Assembly (NCBI RefSeq): GCF_000716335.1
Contig: NZ_KL591014.1
Location: 10,277 to 74,276, forward strand
Direction of reading: 5' to 3'
Length of the DNA: 64,000 nt
DNA from: Streptomyces sp. NRRL S-118
GTDB lineage: Bacteria; Actinomycetota; Actinomycetes; Streptomycetales; Streptomycetaceae
Shown here: in pieces, positions 39,501 to 50,947 of the stretch
Layout: each line of letters starts with the position of its first letter
How positions within the stretch are numbered: the first letter of the stretch is position 1
Made by a program: the position numbers and the translations under genes
Notes under the pieces: model-generated
Seen by the model: only the letters and a program-made list of their open reading frames with translations
Told to the model about the DNA's origin: nothing
The model's database searches: none

Positions 39501-39528
39501 TACGCTCGCTAACCCGAACAGTAGTTCG
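39501..39528 (+). promoter_or_regulatory. LexA-type SOS box with overlapping promoter
   Basis: Perfect palindrome CGAAC-AGTA-GTTCG at 39515-39528, extended by a 3' A as in the actinobacterial LexA consensus (TCGAAC-N4-GTTCGA). A TACGCT -10-like hexamer lies at 39501-39506, so the box would cover the start point. It faces the plus-strand gene at 39649 and lies 197 nt before the tail operon. Confidence 0.75.
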
Positions 39529-39550
39529 AGGAAATGGCCGAGAAGCAGAC

Positions 39551-39652
39551 GTGGACGCGGAAGGTACGGAGCACCCGGGCGGGCGTGAGGAGTGGTGGGG
39601 CGTGGAGACGAACACGAGGAGCGGGCGGGCGGCCGGCGGTGAAGGCCGATGA
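39551..39652 (+). CDS. Possible small peptide coupled to the 39649 gene
   Basis: 33 codons from GTG 39551 (GAGAAG 5 nt upstream), ending in TGA that overlaps the next ATG (ATGA). Third-position GC is high. Sequence VDAEGTEHPGGREEWWGVET then NTRSGRAAGGEGR. No family recognised. It may be a leader peptide or chance frame; it is the first ORF after the SOS box. Confidence 0.35.
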   Translation: MDAEGTEHPGGREEWWGVETNTRSGRAAGGEGR

Positions 39653-39933
39653 GGAACAGTCCGCAGGACCGACTGGCCGACGTCGCCGCCGCAGCCGTCG
39701 AGGTCGCGGTGGAGAGCGTCGCGGCAGGTACGTACACCGGAGGGGTGGGGCGCGCCCTGAGCGCCGTGATCGCCAAGGTCGGTGCGCGCATCACCCTCGA
39801 CGCCGAGCTGCGCGGCTTCTCCAGCGGCTGGCAGGAGGCCGTGGCCGCGCTGACCGCCGAGCCGTCCGCGCCGGCGGCGGCCGCCCCCGTGTTCCGCATG
39901 CCCGCCCGGCCGGGCGGCGCCGAACGCACCTGA
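39649..39933 (+). CDS. Small SOS-box-linked protein, unknown
   Basis: 94 residues: helical N-terminus (QDRLADVAAAAVEVAVESVA), a middle GGVGRALSAVIAKVGARIT, and LRGFSSGWQEAVAALTAE before an Ala/Pro tail. The GW-containing helix recalls the [20 protein letters not shown] segment of the protein at 42498, so the two may be related. Codon use is clearly that of a real gene. As the first solid gene after the LexA-like box it could be an activator of the tail operon, by position only. Confidence 0.55.
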   Translation: MRNSPQDRLADVAAAAVEVAVESVAAGTYTGGVGRALSAVIAKVGARITLDAELRGFSSGWQEAVAALTAEPSAPAAAAPVFRMPARPGGAERT

Positions 39934-40022
39934 CGCCCGCGGGCGCACGCCGGAACACAGGAGGGCGCGGGCGCACGGCCGGTGCAGGAACGCAGCGGCG
40001 CACGGCCGGTGCAGGACGCCGA

Positions 40023-40068
40023 AACGCCGGGGCGGCCACTCCCGAAGGGGAGCGGCCGCCCCGGCGTT
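40023..40068. terminator. Bidirectional terminator
   Basis: About 21-bp inverted repeat (AACGCCGGGGCGGCC...GGCCGCCCCGGCGTT with a short mismatch and GAAG loop) between two convergent genes (ends at 39933 and 40100). Confidence 0.8.
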
Positions 40069-40099
40069 CCGATGCGTCGGCGTCCGTACCAAGGGGTGC

Positions 40100-40339
40100 T
40101 CAGGCCCCGTTCACCCGCGCCTTCCGGCGCGTCGAGCGCTCCGCGGCGAAGACGTCCTCCAGCCGGTAGAGCTGTGCGCGGCCCTGTCGCCCGGCGGGCG
40201 CGAGGTGCCCGAGCTGCACCCACTTGCGGATGGTGGTGGGTACGACGCCCGCCTCCTGGGCGGCCAGCTGGCCGGTGACCAGTGCCGGGGCCGTCATCGG
40301 GGCACGGCTCGCGGGGCTTGCGGCGCTCGTACGGCTCAT
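40100..40339 (-). CDS. MerR/excisionase-type winged-helix protein
   Basis: 79 residues. LAAQEAGVVPTTIRKWVQLG, then HLAPAGRQGRAQLYRLEDVF, is the compact winged-helix of MerR-like excisionases and small phage regulators. The start ATG 40337-40339 overlaps the stop of the Cys-rich gene (ATGA). There is no integrase nearby, so a regulatory rather than excision role is likely. Confidence 0.75.
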   Translation of the reverse strand: MSRTSAASPASRAPMTAPALVTGQLAAQEAGVVPTTIRKWVQLGHLAPAGRQGRAQLYRLEDVFAAERSTRRKARVNGA

Positions 40340-41187
40340 CGGGCACCTCCGTCGCGCACCGCTCCGACCGCGCCCGGCACCGCGGCCGGCGCGCCCTCGT
40401 CCATCCGCGCGGCGATCCGGGCCACGCCGCCCTCCGCCGCCTGAGCCAGCTCCTGCCAGGCGTCCTCCGCCCACAGGTGCCGGAACGCCGGATCGGTCGA
40501 GCAGTCGCAGTCCGGCACGCCGCACCGGCATCCGGGGTTGACGCACACCACGGCCCGGCTCGTCGGGAACGCCCGCAGCGACACCGAGTCGCACCACGGA
40601 CAACGCCCGGACACCCGCACCATCGTCTCCGCCTCACCGAGCGCCCGCGCGCAGCGCCTCGCCATGCGGCGCATCTCGTCCCGTACGTGCGTGGCGAGCG
40701 TGGCGTCGGCGGCGACGCGGTCGAGCAGCCCGGTGATGCGCCGCAGCCGCTGTCCTACGTCGGCCCGGCGCGGGCGCCCGATACCGAGCCGGTCGTACAC
40801 CGCCTCCTCCAGCTCCACCACGCCGTCGGTGATGTCCCGGATCGCGTCGGAGACGTGGAGGCGGATGGGGGAGGCGACGTGACCCGGTACGGACAGGCCG
40901 TGCCGCTGCTCGTTGAGCAGCGCCTCCTGGCGTTCGTCCCGCCGACGGGCGGCGCGTGCGGCGAGCTCCGCGGCCCCGGGGGTGGGTCGGTCGACGGACG
41001 GGGCGCCGCGGCCCGGCGCCGGTGCCAGCTCGGTGAGGAGCTCCGGGAACTGGCGGATCAGCATGGCGGTCCACAGGGCGGCGTCACGTACGACGCCTGC
41101 GGCGACCGCATCGGCGGTTCCGGGGATTCCGGCGGTTCCGGGGATTGCGGTGGTACCGGGGGTGGGGGTGGGCTGGCTGGCGGACAT
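40336..41187 (-). CDS. Cys-rich (zinc-ribbon-like) phage-type protein
   Basis: 283 residues: a Pro/Thr/Gly-rich start, helical middle (SDAIRDITDGVVELEEAVYD), and a Cys-rich part (GRCPWCDSVSLRAF then VCVNPGCRCGVPDCDCSTDP) that could bind one or two zinc ions. Similar proteins occur in actinophage regulatory regions next to small HTH proteins. Translationally coupled to the winged-helix gene. Function unknown; nucleic-acid binding is a guess from the ribbon. Confidence 0.6.
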   Translation of the reverse strand: MSASQPTPTPGTTAIPGTAGIPGTADAVAAGVVRDAALWTAMLIRQFPELLTELAPAPGRGAPSVDRPTPGAAELAARAARRRDERQEALLNEQRHGLSVPGHVASPIRLHVSDAIRDITDGVVELEEAVYDRLGIGRPRRADVGQRLRRITGLLDRVAADATLATHVRDEMRRMARRCARALGEAETMVRVSGRCPWCDSVSLRAFPTSRAVVCVNPGCRCGVPDCDCSTDPAFRHLWAEDAWQELAQAAEGGVARIAARMDEGAPAAVPGAVGAVRDGGAR

Positions 41188-41296
41188 GAGTGCTGCCTCC
41201 TGGGCGGGTCGTCGGCGCCCGGCGGGCCTGCTCGGCCTGCGGTGCTGCGCCGGCGAGGGCGTCGGCTGGAGCGGGTCGGGCTACGGGCGGGTGCTG

Positions 41297-41638
41297 TCAG
41301 GCGGCGGTGCCGGTGGCGGTGTCGTCGCCGAGCGGGCGGGTGCGCCGGGGGCGGGACCGGTTGCCCCGGTTCAGGTCGACCGGTCGCCCGTTGTGCCACA
41401 GGCGCCCGGCGCTGACGCCGTCGAACCACGTGTGCGCGGGGTCCACCGTCTCCTCGCACTGGCGCGTCACCGGGCAGCGCGCACACGCCCGCAGCGCGGG
41501 CGCCGCGTCGGAGGGCCGCCGGGCGAAGACGACCTGGGGCGGCATCCCCGCGCAGGCGGCGTCGGCCTGCCACCCGAAGAACTCCCGCTTCTCCTCGGCG
41601 GACGAGGACGGACGGACGTGTAACGGCGGTACGGACAT
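41297..41638 (-). CDS. WhiB-like (Wbl) transcription factor
   Basis: 113 residues with four conserved cysteines (C29, C52, C55, C61: CX22CX2CX5C) that hold an iron-sulphur cluster, and FDGVSAGRLW in the place of the Wbl GVWGG turn. A basic C-terminus (NRGNRSRPRRTRP) fits DNA contact. Wbl proteins occur only in actinobacteria and their phages and often act with the main sigma factor. The altered turn is like phage-borne Wbl forms. Divergent from the XRE gene across the TTGCG-repeat region. Confidence 0.88.
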   Translation of the reverse strand: MSVPPLHVRPSSSAEEKREFFGWQADAACAGMPPQVVFARRPSDAAPALRACARCPVTRQCEETVDPAHTWFDGVSAGRLWHNGRPVDLNRGNRSRPRRTRPLGDDTATGTAA

Positions 41639-41690
41639 GACGCAGGCCCCCCTGGTGTGCTGCGACGCATGGGAAAGTTGTTGCGAGCAC

Positions 41691-41815
41691 GCACATTGGC
41701 ACGTTGCGAGCGAGCGCGCAACCAAAAGTGAAGGGCGGTCTGTCCACTTCTCGACGCAACCTTCACACTTGCGTGCGTGTAAGCGCGCAATGGGTGCGCG
41801 CAAGCGCGATAGTCT
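41691..41815. promoter_or_regulatory. Repeated TTGCG/CGCAA operator region
   Basis: Divergent control region of whiB-like (-) and XRE (+) genes. Half-sites: TTGCG at 41691, 41704 and 41769; CGCAA at 41717, 41755, 41786 and about 41798. Two form inverted repeats: TTGCG-N8-CGCAA (41704-41721) and TTGCG-N12-CGCAA (41769-41790). A TAGTCT -10-like hexamer for the XRE gene lies at 41810-41815. Confidence 0.6.
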
Positions 41816-41844
41816 GGCCACCGCCTCGAAGGGAGGACGTGCCC

Positions 41845-42324
41845 ATGTCCGTCAGCGAACTGGAAGAGTTCACGGCTTGGATCGAAGGGGTGATCCGACG
41901 GCAGGGGTACGACATCGACAGCCCGCGCGGCGGCGGTAAGTCCCGCCTCGCCGACGAGGCCGGCGTGCACCGTGCGGCCATCACCCGGCTCCTCCAGGGC
42001 CAGAGCATGCCGGACCTGGAGACCATGCGCCGCCTCGCCCACGTGCTGCGCGTCCCTGTGCGCGACATGCTCATCAAGTCCGGCAGACTCACCGAGGAGG
42101 ACCTGCCGCTGCCCGGCCTGCCGAGGGACGTGCCGCCCGCCGAGGAGGCCGCGCCGTCGGCGCTCACCCTGGAGCAGGCCGCGGCCGGGCTCGGCATTCC
42201 GCCCGACCAGCGCGACATGTTCATCCGGGTCGCGGGGCAGTTCCTGCCCGACTGGTCGGCCGGCGAGCGCGAGGGTTCCGCGGGGGCGCGGCAGGGGGAC
42301 GCGAAGGGTGCCCGCGAAGCCTGA
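41845..42324 (+). CDS. XRE-family repressor-like protein
   Basis: 159 residues. The helix-turn-helix is clear: SRLADEAGVHRAAITRLLQG then QSMPDLETMRRLAHVLRVPV (residues about 30-75). The C-terminus is linker-like with a final helical block (LEQAAAGLGIPPDQRDMFIR). ATG 41845 with GGAGGA upstream. It is divergent from the whiB-like gene and likely binds the TTGCG repeats between them; a phage-type repressor of the tail cluster is the simplest role. Confidence 0.82.
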   Translation: MSVSELEEFTAWIEGVIRRQGYDIDSPRGGGKSRLADEAGVHRAAITRLLQGQSMPDLETMRRLAHVLRVPVRDMLIKSGRLTEEDLPLPGLPRDVPPAEEAAPSALTLEQAAAGLGIPPDQRDMFIRVAGQFLPDWSAGEREGSAGARQGDAKGAREA

Positions 42325-42497
42325 CTCCGTTCTCTCGTAAGCTTGTTCGTGCCTGTCCCCACGATTTCGCAGGCTCAATGCCCCGGTGGCGGCCGAGCTC
42401 CCGGGGGGTACCGCCACAGGTATGGGCGTCGCCGGCACGGAGGCTGAACCGACGTCTTCGGCGGGACCGACGGCGACGGGTTGCGAAAGAGAGTGTG

Positions 42498-43718
42498 ATG
42501 GTCGAGAGCGAGGGGTGCTCCCGGCCGGTCGGCGACCCGCGTGACGGCGACCCGTGCGACGGCGAGGCGCGCGACGGCGAGGCGGGCCCGACGAAGGCCC
42601 GGGGCCCCGTCCGCGGACTTCCCGAACCGGCCGACGACCTGCCGGCCCTGCTCGCCACCCTCGGCCGCTACCTGGAGGGCCACCCGCCCGAGGAGGTCGT
42701 GGTCCTGCTGCGCGAGGAACTGGCGCGCCGCGAGTTCCAGGCGTACGTCAACGGCTGGCGCGACGCCGCCGACGAGTACGAACCCGTCCTGGAGGAGGCG
42801 CGCCGCATAGCCCAGACCCGCCGTCTGCGGCTGGTCGGCCGTACGCCGGGCCAGGCCGCGGTCATCCCGTTCCCGCAGGGCGACGGCCCGGCCGGGGGCG
42901 GCCCCTCCGGCCAGGGTGGCGGAGCGGGCGGGAAAGGCAGGCCGGGATCCCCGGGCCCCGGGGCCGAGGGGACCGGAGACGCGTCCCGGTCGCGCGGCAC
43001 GTCGCGGGCGCCGAACCCCCGGCGCCCTCCCCGGGACCCGCGCCCTGCCGAGCGCGCCGACGACTCCCGGGACGGCGACGACGCCCAGGACCCCCGGCGC
43101 CCGAGGCACCCCCGCAACCGCCCGGACCGCCGGCCGGCGCCGGGCGCCCCGCCCGGTGAGGGCGGCGCACCGCGTGCCGAAGCCCCGGGCGACGTCCAGG
43201 GCAGGGCCCGGGCCCACCGGGATGCCCCCCGGGGCGAGGCCCGGGCTCACCGGGACGCCCGGAACGCCACCCCGCATCCCGAGGACTCCGCCCGCGGCGC
43301 CGGCGACACGCCCGGCACCGCCGCCGGCCCCCGAGCGGCGCGCGGATCCGAAGCGGACCAGCAGGACGAGGGCGGCCAGCAGCCCGATCCCGGCTCCGGC
43401 GACCGCCCCGCAGCCGGCCAGCAGCCCGAGCCCGGCTCCGGCGACCGCCCCGCAGCCGAGCAGCAGCCCGAGTCCCAGCCCGGCTCCGAGTCCCAGCCCG
43501 GTTCCGAGAGCCGGTCCGGTTCCGACCGCCGGTCCGGGCCCGCCGCCACGCCGAGGTCCGGCGTCCCGGCCGGCGACGGGGAAGCGCAGCGGCAGGGGTC
43601 CGACGAGCCCCGCGCCGGGTCCGGCACGCCGCAGCTGGTCGCCAAGTCGCGCAACTCCCGCGTGCCCACCATTCCGCGGTTGCCCGCCCGTCGCCGGAGG
43701 CCGGGCGACCACCCCTGA
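42498..43718 (+). CDS. Low-complexity repeat protein
   Basis: 406 residues. Residues about 45-125 look folded and helical ([60 protein letters not shown]). The remainder is Pro/Gly/Arg/Glu/Ser-rich and disordered, with 14-residue repeats ([14 protein letters not shown]) and then SQPGSE repeats. ATG 42498 follows GAAAGAGAG. It lies between the XRE gene and rpsL. Whether it belongs to the tail element or to the host rpoC-rpsL interval cannot be told; the helical part resembles the 39649 protein. Confidence 0.6.
   Translation: MVESEGCSRPVGDPRDGDPCDGEARDGEAGPTKARGPVRGLPEPADDLPALLATLGRYLEGHPPEEVVVLLREELARREFQAYVNGWRDAADEYEPVLEEARRIAQTRRLRLVGRTPGQAAVIPFPQGDGPAGGGPSGQGGGAGGKGRPGSPGPGAEGTGDASRSRGTSRAPNPRRPPRDPRPAERADDSRDGDDAQDPRRPRHPRNRPDRRPAPGAPPGEGGAPRAEAPGDVQGRARAHRDAPRGEARAHRDARNATPHPEDSARGAGDTPGTAAGPRAARGSEADQQDEGGQQPDPGSGDRPAAGQQPEPGSGDRPAAEQQPESQPGSESQPGSESRSGSDRRSGPAATPRSGVPAGDGEAQRQGSDEPRAGSGTPQLVAKSRNSRVPTIPRLPARRRRPGDHP
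43377..43509 (+). repeat. In-frame tandem repeats (42 bp and 18 bp)
   Basis: A 42-bp unit beginning CAGCAGCCCGA at 43377, 43419 and 43461, then an 18-bp unit (CAGCCCGGCTCCGAGTCC type). All units keep the reading frame. Confidence 0.85.
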
Positions 43719-43770
43719 GGTGCCGCCGCGTCCCGCCGCGCGGGCCGCCCCGGTGGCATGGTCATTTGTT

Positions 43771-43799
43771 TTGACCCAGCTCCGTACGGTAGGTACGCT
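43771..43799 (+). promoter_or_regulatory. rpsL (str operon) promoter
   Basis: TTGACC, 17-nt spacer, TACGCT: near-consensus vegetative promoter. Leader of about 185 nt before rpsL. Confidence 0.8.
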
Positions 43800-43917
43800 C
43801 AGACCTTGTGCCTGGGGTGTGCCTGGGCTCGTGTGCGTGTCTGCAACCGCATGGCGAGCCGGTCACGGTCACCGCAATCTGCGCTCGTTCCGCCGATCGG
43901 CGGAGGTCCGCAGTATT

Positions 43918-43942
43918 CGACACACCCGACCGCGTGGGTCGG
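43918..43942 (+). promoter_or_regulatory. Leader hairpin shared with rpsJ
   Basis: CCGACC-GCGTG-GGTCGG hairpin (6-bp stem, 5-nt loop) preceded by CGACACAC. The same 25 nt, with one change, occur in the rpsJ leader at 60205-60229. Confidence 0.7.
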
Positions 43943-43992
43943 CGACGTTCCAGGTTAGCTTTACTACACGGCACACAGAAACCGGAGAAGTA

Positions 43993-44364
43993 GTGCCTAC
44001 GATCCAGCAGCTGGTCCGGAAGGGCCGGCAGGACAAGGTCGAGAAGAACAAGACGCCCGCACTCGAGGGTTCCCCTCAGCGCCGCGGCGTCTGCACGCGT
44101 GTGTTCACGACCACCCCGAAGAAGCCGAACTCGGCCCTCCGCAAGGTCGCGCGTGTGCGTCTGACCAGCGGGATCGAGGTCACGGCTTACATTCCGGGTG
44201 AGGGACACAACCTGCAGGAGCACTCCATCGTGCTCGTGCGTGGTGGCCGTGTGAAGGACCTGCCGGGTGTTCGCTACAAGATCATCCGCGGCTCGCTCGA
44301 CACCCAGGGTGTCAAGAACCGCAAGCAGGCCCGCAGCCGCTACGGCGCCAAGAAGGAGAAGTAA
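43993..44364 (+). CDS. rpsL: 30S ribosomal protein S12
   Basis: 123 residues. Decoding-centre motifs [15 protein letters not shown] and [13 protein letters not shown] carry the two lysines whose changes give streptomycin resistance; both are wild type. GTG 43993 with GGAGAAG upstream gives the canonical start ([12 protein letters not shown]). First gene of the str operon; rpsG follows after 2 nt. Confidence 0.98.
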   Translation: MPTIQQLVRKGRQDKVEKNKTPALEGSPQRRGVCTRVFTTTPKKPNSALRKVARVRLTSGIEVTAYIPGEGHNLQEHSIVLVRGGRVKDLPGVRYKIIRGSLDTQGVKNRKQARSRYGAKKEK

Positions 44365-44366
44365 GA

Positions 44367-44837
44367 ATGCCTCGTAAGGGCCCCGCCCCGAAGCGCCCGG
44401 TCATCATCGACCCGGTTTACGGTTCTCCTCTGGTGACCTCGCTCATCAACAAGATCCTGCTGAACGGCAAGCGTTCCACCGCCGAGCGGATCGTCTACGG
44501 CGCCATGGAAGGCCTCCGCGAGAAGACCGGCAACGACCCGGTCATCACGCTGAAGCGCGCCCTCGAGAACGTCAAGCCGTCTCTCGAGGTCAAGTCCCGC
44601 CGTGTCGGTGGCGCCACCTACCAGGTGCCGATCGAGGTCAAGCCCGGTCGCGCCTCCACTCTCGCGCTGCGCTGGCTGGTCGGCTACTCGCGCGCCCGTC
44701 GCGAGAAGACCATGACCGAGCGCCTCATGAACGAGCTCCTGGACGCCTCGAACGGCCTCGGTGCTTCGGTCAAGAAGCGTGAGGACACGCACAAGATGGC
44801 CGAGTCCAACAAGGCCTTCGCGCACTACCGCTGGTAG
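44367..44837 (+). CDS. rpsG: 30S ribosomal protein S7
   Basis: 156-residue S7, primary 16S rRNA binder of the 30S head. [20 protein letters not shown] and [20 protein letters not shown] are conserved. ATG 44367; the ribosome site AAGGAGAA lies in the end of rpsL. In many bacteria S7 represses its own operon through the rpsL-rpsG region; here the spacing is only 2 nt, so there is no room for such a structure. Confidence 0.98.
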   Translation: MPRKGPAPKRPVIIDPVYGSPLVTSLINKILLNGKRSTAERIVYGAMEGLREKTGNDPVITLKRALENVKPSLEVKSRRVGGATYQVPIEVKPGRASTLALRWLVGYSRARREKTMTERLMNELLDASNGLGASVKKREDTHKMAESNKAFAHYRW

Positions 44838-44875
44838 TCGCACCCACATCGAGACCGAGAGAAGACTGAAGCCTT

Positions 44876-47002
<2,127 letters not shown>

Positions 47003-47036
47003 CTCACCCGAGTTCACGCCGTAGGCTTGACACCAA

Positions 47037-47078
47037 CCGCCGGGGCAAGGCCCCGAACCCGAGGCAGGGCCCCGGCGG
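47037..47078 (+). other. Stem-loop between fusA and tuf
   Basis: CCGCCGGGGC / GCCCCGGCGG 10-bp stem with a 22-nt loop. Could reduce readthrough into tuf or protect the 3' end of the fusA message. No T tract. Confidence 0.55.
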
Positions 47079-47149
47079 GTGGCATCCCAGCAAAGATCAC
47101 CTGGCGCCGATGAGTAAGGCGTACAGAACCACTCCCCAGGAGGACCCCA

Positions 47150-48343
<1,194 letters not shown>

Positions 48344-48385
48344 GTTCGCTTGACCGTCTGACCTGGTAGCTCGCAGAGCTGCAAG

Positions 48386-48424
48386 CGAAGGGCCCGTACG
48401 ACCTCGGTCGTACGGGCCCTTTCG
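48386..48424 (+). terminator. Terminator of tuf
   Basis: Stem AAGGGCCCGTACGACC / GGTCGTACGGGCCCTT with a TC loop and TTTCG tail, 43 nt after the tuf stop. Perfect 16 bp. Confidence 0.92.
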
Positions 48425-48543
48425 CCGTTCCCGGGGGGCCGGGGCCGCCGACCGGGAGGTTTGATTTCTCCGTTCGACTCCGGGGATCATGGCGTCTCGG
48501 CCCGGGGGCGCCCGGGACGACGGGGACACGGGGAGGCTCGCGG

Positions 48544-48990
48544 ATGGCATGGGACGAGTGGGAACAGCTCAAGACCGACGCGGCGGCGCGCGGCGGCGCG
48601 CAGATGCAGCTCAATCAGTACCCGGCCGACCAGGGCGGCGGTTCGTCGGAGAAGCTCAAGTCCGAGAAGCGGGTCTGGGCCAAGGCCGGTGAGGGCGTCC
48701 GGCGGCTGAAGGACGACATCGGCAAGGCGCAGACCAAGCTGGAGGACGGGCAGGCCGGGCTCGGGGAGACGACCGGGTGCCAGACGGCGGCCGCGCAGAA
48801 GGAGCTGTTCGAGTCCTGGAAGAAGTACGTCGGGGACGTCAGCGGCCGGTGCGGTGAGCTGGGCGGGCTGCTGGAGCGCTCCGGGCGTGACCTGTCGATG
48901 CTCGACTCGTCCCTCCAGGCGGAGATCGACAAGATCAAGGCCAAGTACCAGGACACCGAGGCCGTCGGCGGCCAGGGGAAGGACAAGTGA
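48544..48990 (+). CDS. WXG-like helical protein
   Basis: 148 residues, nearly all helix: [14 protein letters not shown], then [20 protein letters not shown] and [20 protein letters not shown]. The helix-turn-helix layout with Trp residues is like WXG100-related proteins that form dimers and accompany type VII secretion substrates. No clean WXG triplet at the turn, so it is a distant member at best. ATG 48544 with GGAGG about 9 nt upstream. Nine nt separate it from the large hydrolase gene, so the two are co-transcribed. Confidence 0.65.
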   Translation: MAWDEWEQLKTDAAARGGAQMQLNQYPADQGGGSSEKLKSEKRVWAKAGEGVRRLKDDIGKAQTKLEDGQAGLGETTGCQTAAAQKELFESWKKYVGDVSGRCGELGGLLERSGRDLSMLDSSLQAEIDKIKAKYQDTEAVGGQGKDK

Positions 48991-48999
48991 TCCGCGGCC

Positions 49000-50814
49000 A
49001 TGGACCTTGCGGCGCTGAAGGCATTCAAGCCCTCCGAGTACGAGGAAGCCGCGGACGGTTACCGTGCGACGGGCGACATGGCCATGACCGCCAAGGACAA
49101 GATCGACAATGAGGTCTGCCCGGGCATCCGGCGTGAGCTGGAGGGCGCGACGGCGAAGGCCGCGCTCGGGCAGCTGCAGGAACTCTCGAAGAACTTCCAC
49201 TACGTCCAGACGGAGTGCGGGCTGATCAGCGCCGCCCTCAACGGCTTCGCCTTCGACATGGCGGCGGCCAAGCGGAAGCTGGAGGCCGCGCTGGCGGACG
49301 CGAGCGCCAACAACTGCACGGTCAACCCCGACGGATCGGTCACGTTCCCCGCGGGCGGCGACGCGGTCGACGGGAAGGTCCCCGAGGGCGGCACCGTGCA
49401 GAGCACCGGCACCCCGACGGACCCGACCGCCGCGGCGATGTACCGCCAGGCGGCCAACGTCCACCCGAACCCCAATTACGGCAAGGCCCTCGGGTTCGCG
49501 AGCCGGATCTCCGACGCGGTGAAGGAGGCCACCGACGCGGACGCGAAGTGGGCCCCGAAGCTGCGCGCGCTCAAGGCCGACGACGACCTCGTGGTCTCGA
49601 ACCGCGACTGGTCCGACGCGCAGTCGGACATGGGCGGGGTCCGCGAGGCCGGCAAGAGCTACCTGGAGTCGCTGCCGGAGCCCCCCAAGGACGGCACGCC
49701 GAAGGACAACGCGGCGTGGTGGAAGAAGCTCAGCGCGGAGGAGCAGGCGGCCTGGCTCTCGCTCCAGCCCGGTGTCGTCGGCGCGCTCGACGGACTGCCG
49801 TCCACGGTCCGCGACGAGGCCAACCGCACCGTCTTCGAGGAGAAGCGGGGCCAGCTGCAGATGGAACTGGACTCCATCCCCAAGCCGCCCGCCAACGAGT
49901 GGACCTGGATCACGGCGGGGCCGTACCCGTCGAAGGTGCACACCGACGAGTGGATGGCGTGGCACAACAAGTACGGGGACCGGTACGAGCAGCTCAACAA
50001 GTCCCTCAACGGGATGAAGAGCATTCAGCAGCGCTTCGACCAGACGGGCGAGCGAGGACTGCCCGAGGCGTATCTGCTCGGCTTCAGCCCGGAGGGCAAC
50101 GGCAGAGCCATCGTGGCGAACGGCAACCCGGATACGGCCGACCACCAGGCGGTGTACGTGCCGGGCACGACGTCGAACCTCGGCAGCATCGGCGGCGACA
50201 TCAACCGGATGGTCGAGACCTGGCGCGTGGCGAGCGACGAGGCCGACGGCAAGTCGGTCTCCACCATCACGTGGCTCGGGTACGACGCTCCGCAGAACAT
50301 CGTCAAGGACTCCCCCTTCAGCCACTACGCGGACGACGGAGCCCCGGCGTTCAACCGGTTCATGGACGGCCTCGACGCCTCCCGGACCGTCGAGACGGAT
50401 CCGCACCGTACGGCGATCGGCCACTCCTACGGCACGACCCTCATCGGATCGGCGGCGCGCCAGGGCGACCTCAACGCGGACGACGTGATCCTCGCGGGCA
50501 GCCCGGGTGTGCAGGTGCCCAAGGCGGAGGACATGGACGTCCCCAAGGGGCACGTGTGGAACCAGGAGGCGAAGGGGGACCCCGTCCCGGACATCGGACG
50601 TTTCGGGCACGGCGGGACCGACTGGGACGGCCCCTGGACGATCCCCAGTGACGAACGCTTCGGCGCCAACCAGCTCACCACGGACACCGAGGGGCACAGC
50701 GACTACTGGAAGGAAGACACCAAGAGCCTGCTCAACCAAGGCCTGGTCGTCGCCGGAAAGGGCGACGAAGCGGAACAGGTGAAGCCGCGCCCCATCTATG
50801 AGAGGACGCGCTAG
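49000..50814 (+). CDS. WXG-like N-terminus with DUF1023-type alpha/beta hydrolase
   Basis: 604 residues. Residues 1-110 are helical and WXG-like (DLAALKAFKPSEYEEAADGY; LEGATAKAALGQLQELSKNF). Residues about 380-560 form an alpha/beta hydrolase of the DUF1023 kind: QAVYVPGTTSNLGSIGGDIN, STITWLGYDAPQNI and TAIGHSYGTTLIGSAA with the nucleophile Ser near residue 475 in GHSYG. Such two-part proteins are common in Streptomyces and often accompany WXG100 genes; they may be type VII-exported lipases or esterases. No signal peptide. Likely operon with the genes at 48544 and 50948. Confidence 0.78.
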   Translation: MDLAALKAFKPSEYEEAADGYRATGDMAMTAKDKIDNEVCPGIRRELEGATAKAALGQLQELSKNFHYVQTECGLISAALNGFAFDMAAAKRKLEAALADASANNCTVNPDGSVTFPAGGDAVDGKVPEGGTVQSTGTPTDPTAAAMYRQAANVHPNPNYGKALGFASRISDAVKEATDADAKWAPKLRALKADDDLVVSNRDWSDAQSDMGGVREAGKSYLESLPEPPKDGTPKDNAAWWKKLSAEEQAAWLSLQPGVVGALDGLPSTVRDEANRTVFEEKRGQLQMELDSIPKPPANEWTWITAGPYPSKVHTDEWMAWHNKYGDRYEQLNKSLNGMKSIQQRFDQTGERGLPEAYLLGFSPEGNGRAIVANGNPDTADHQAVYVPGTTSNLGSIGGDINRMVETWRVASDEADGKSVSTITWLGYDAPQNIVKDSPFSHYADDGAPAFNRFMDGLDASRTVETDPHRTAIGHSYGTTLIGSAARQGDLNADDVILAGSPGVQVPKAEDMDVPKGHVWNQEAKGDPVPDIGRFGHGGTDWDGPWTIPSDERFGANQLTTDTEGHSDYWKEDTKSLLNQGLVVAGKGDEAEQVKPRPIYERTR

Positions 50815-50947
50815 CCGTGCCGACGCTCCCTGCCCGCCCTTCGTGTGCCGGCCGGGCCCGGAGACACCGCGACGACCGGACCTGACACCCGCACCGACAG
50901 CGTGATGGCCGGCCCGCGCCACCGCCCGACCCATCGAGGCTCCCGCA

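Noticed and set aside
39534..40169. Open frame beginning ATG 39534 (MAEKQTWTRK...)
   Set aside because: After 30 codons it becomes Arg/Gly-rich and overlaps the better-supported 39649 gene in another frame; kept only as a remote possibility.
47021..47055. TTGACA at 47027 as a tuf promoter
   Set aside because: No acceptable -10 at 16-19 nt; the sequence there belongs to the GC stem-loop.
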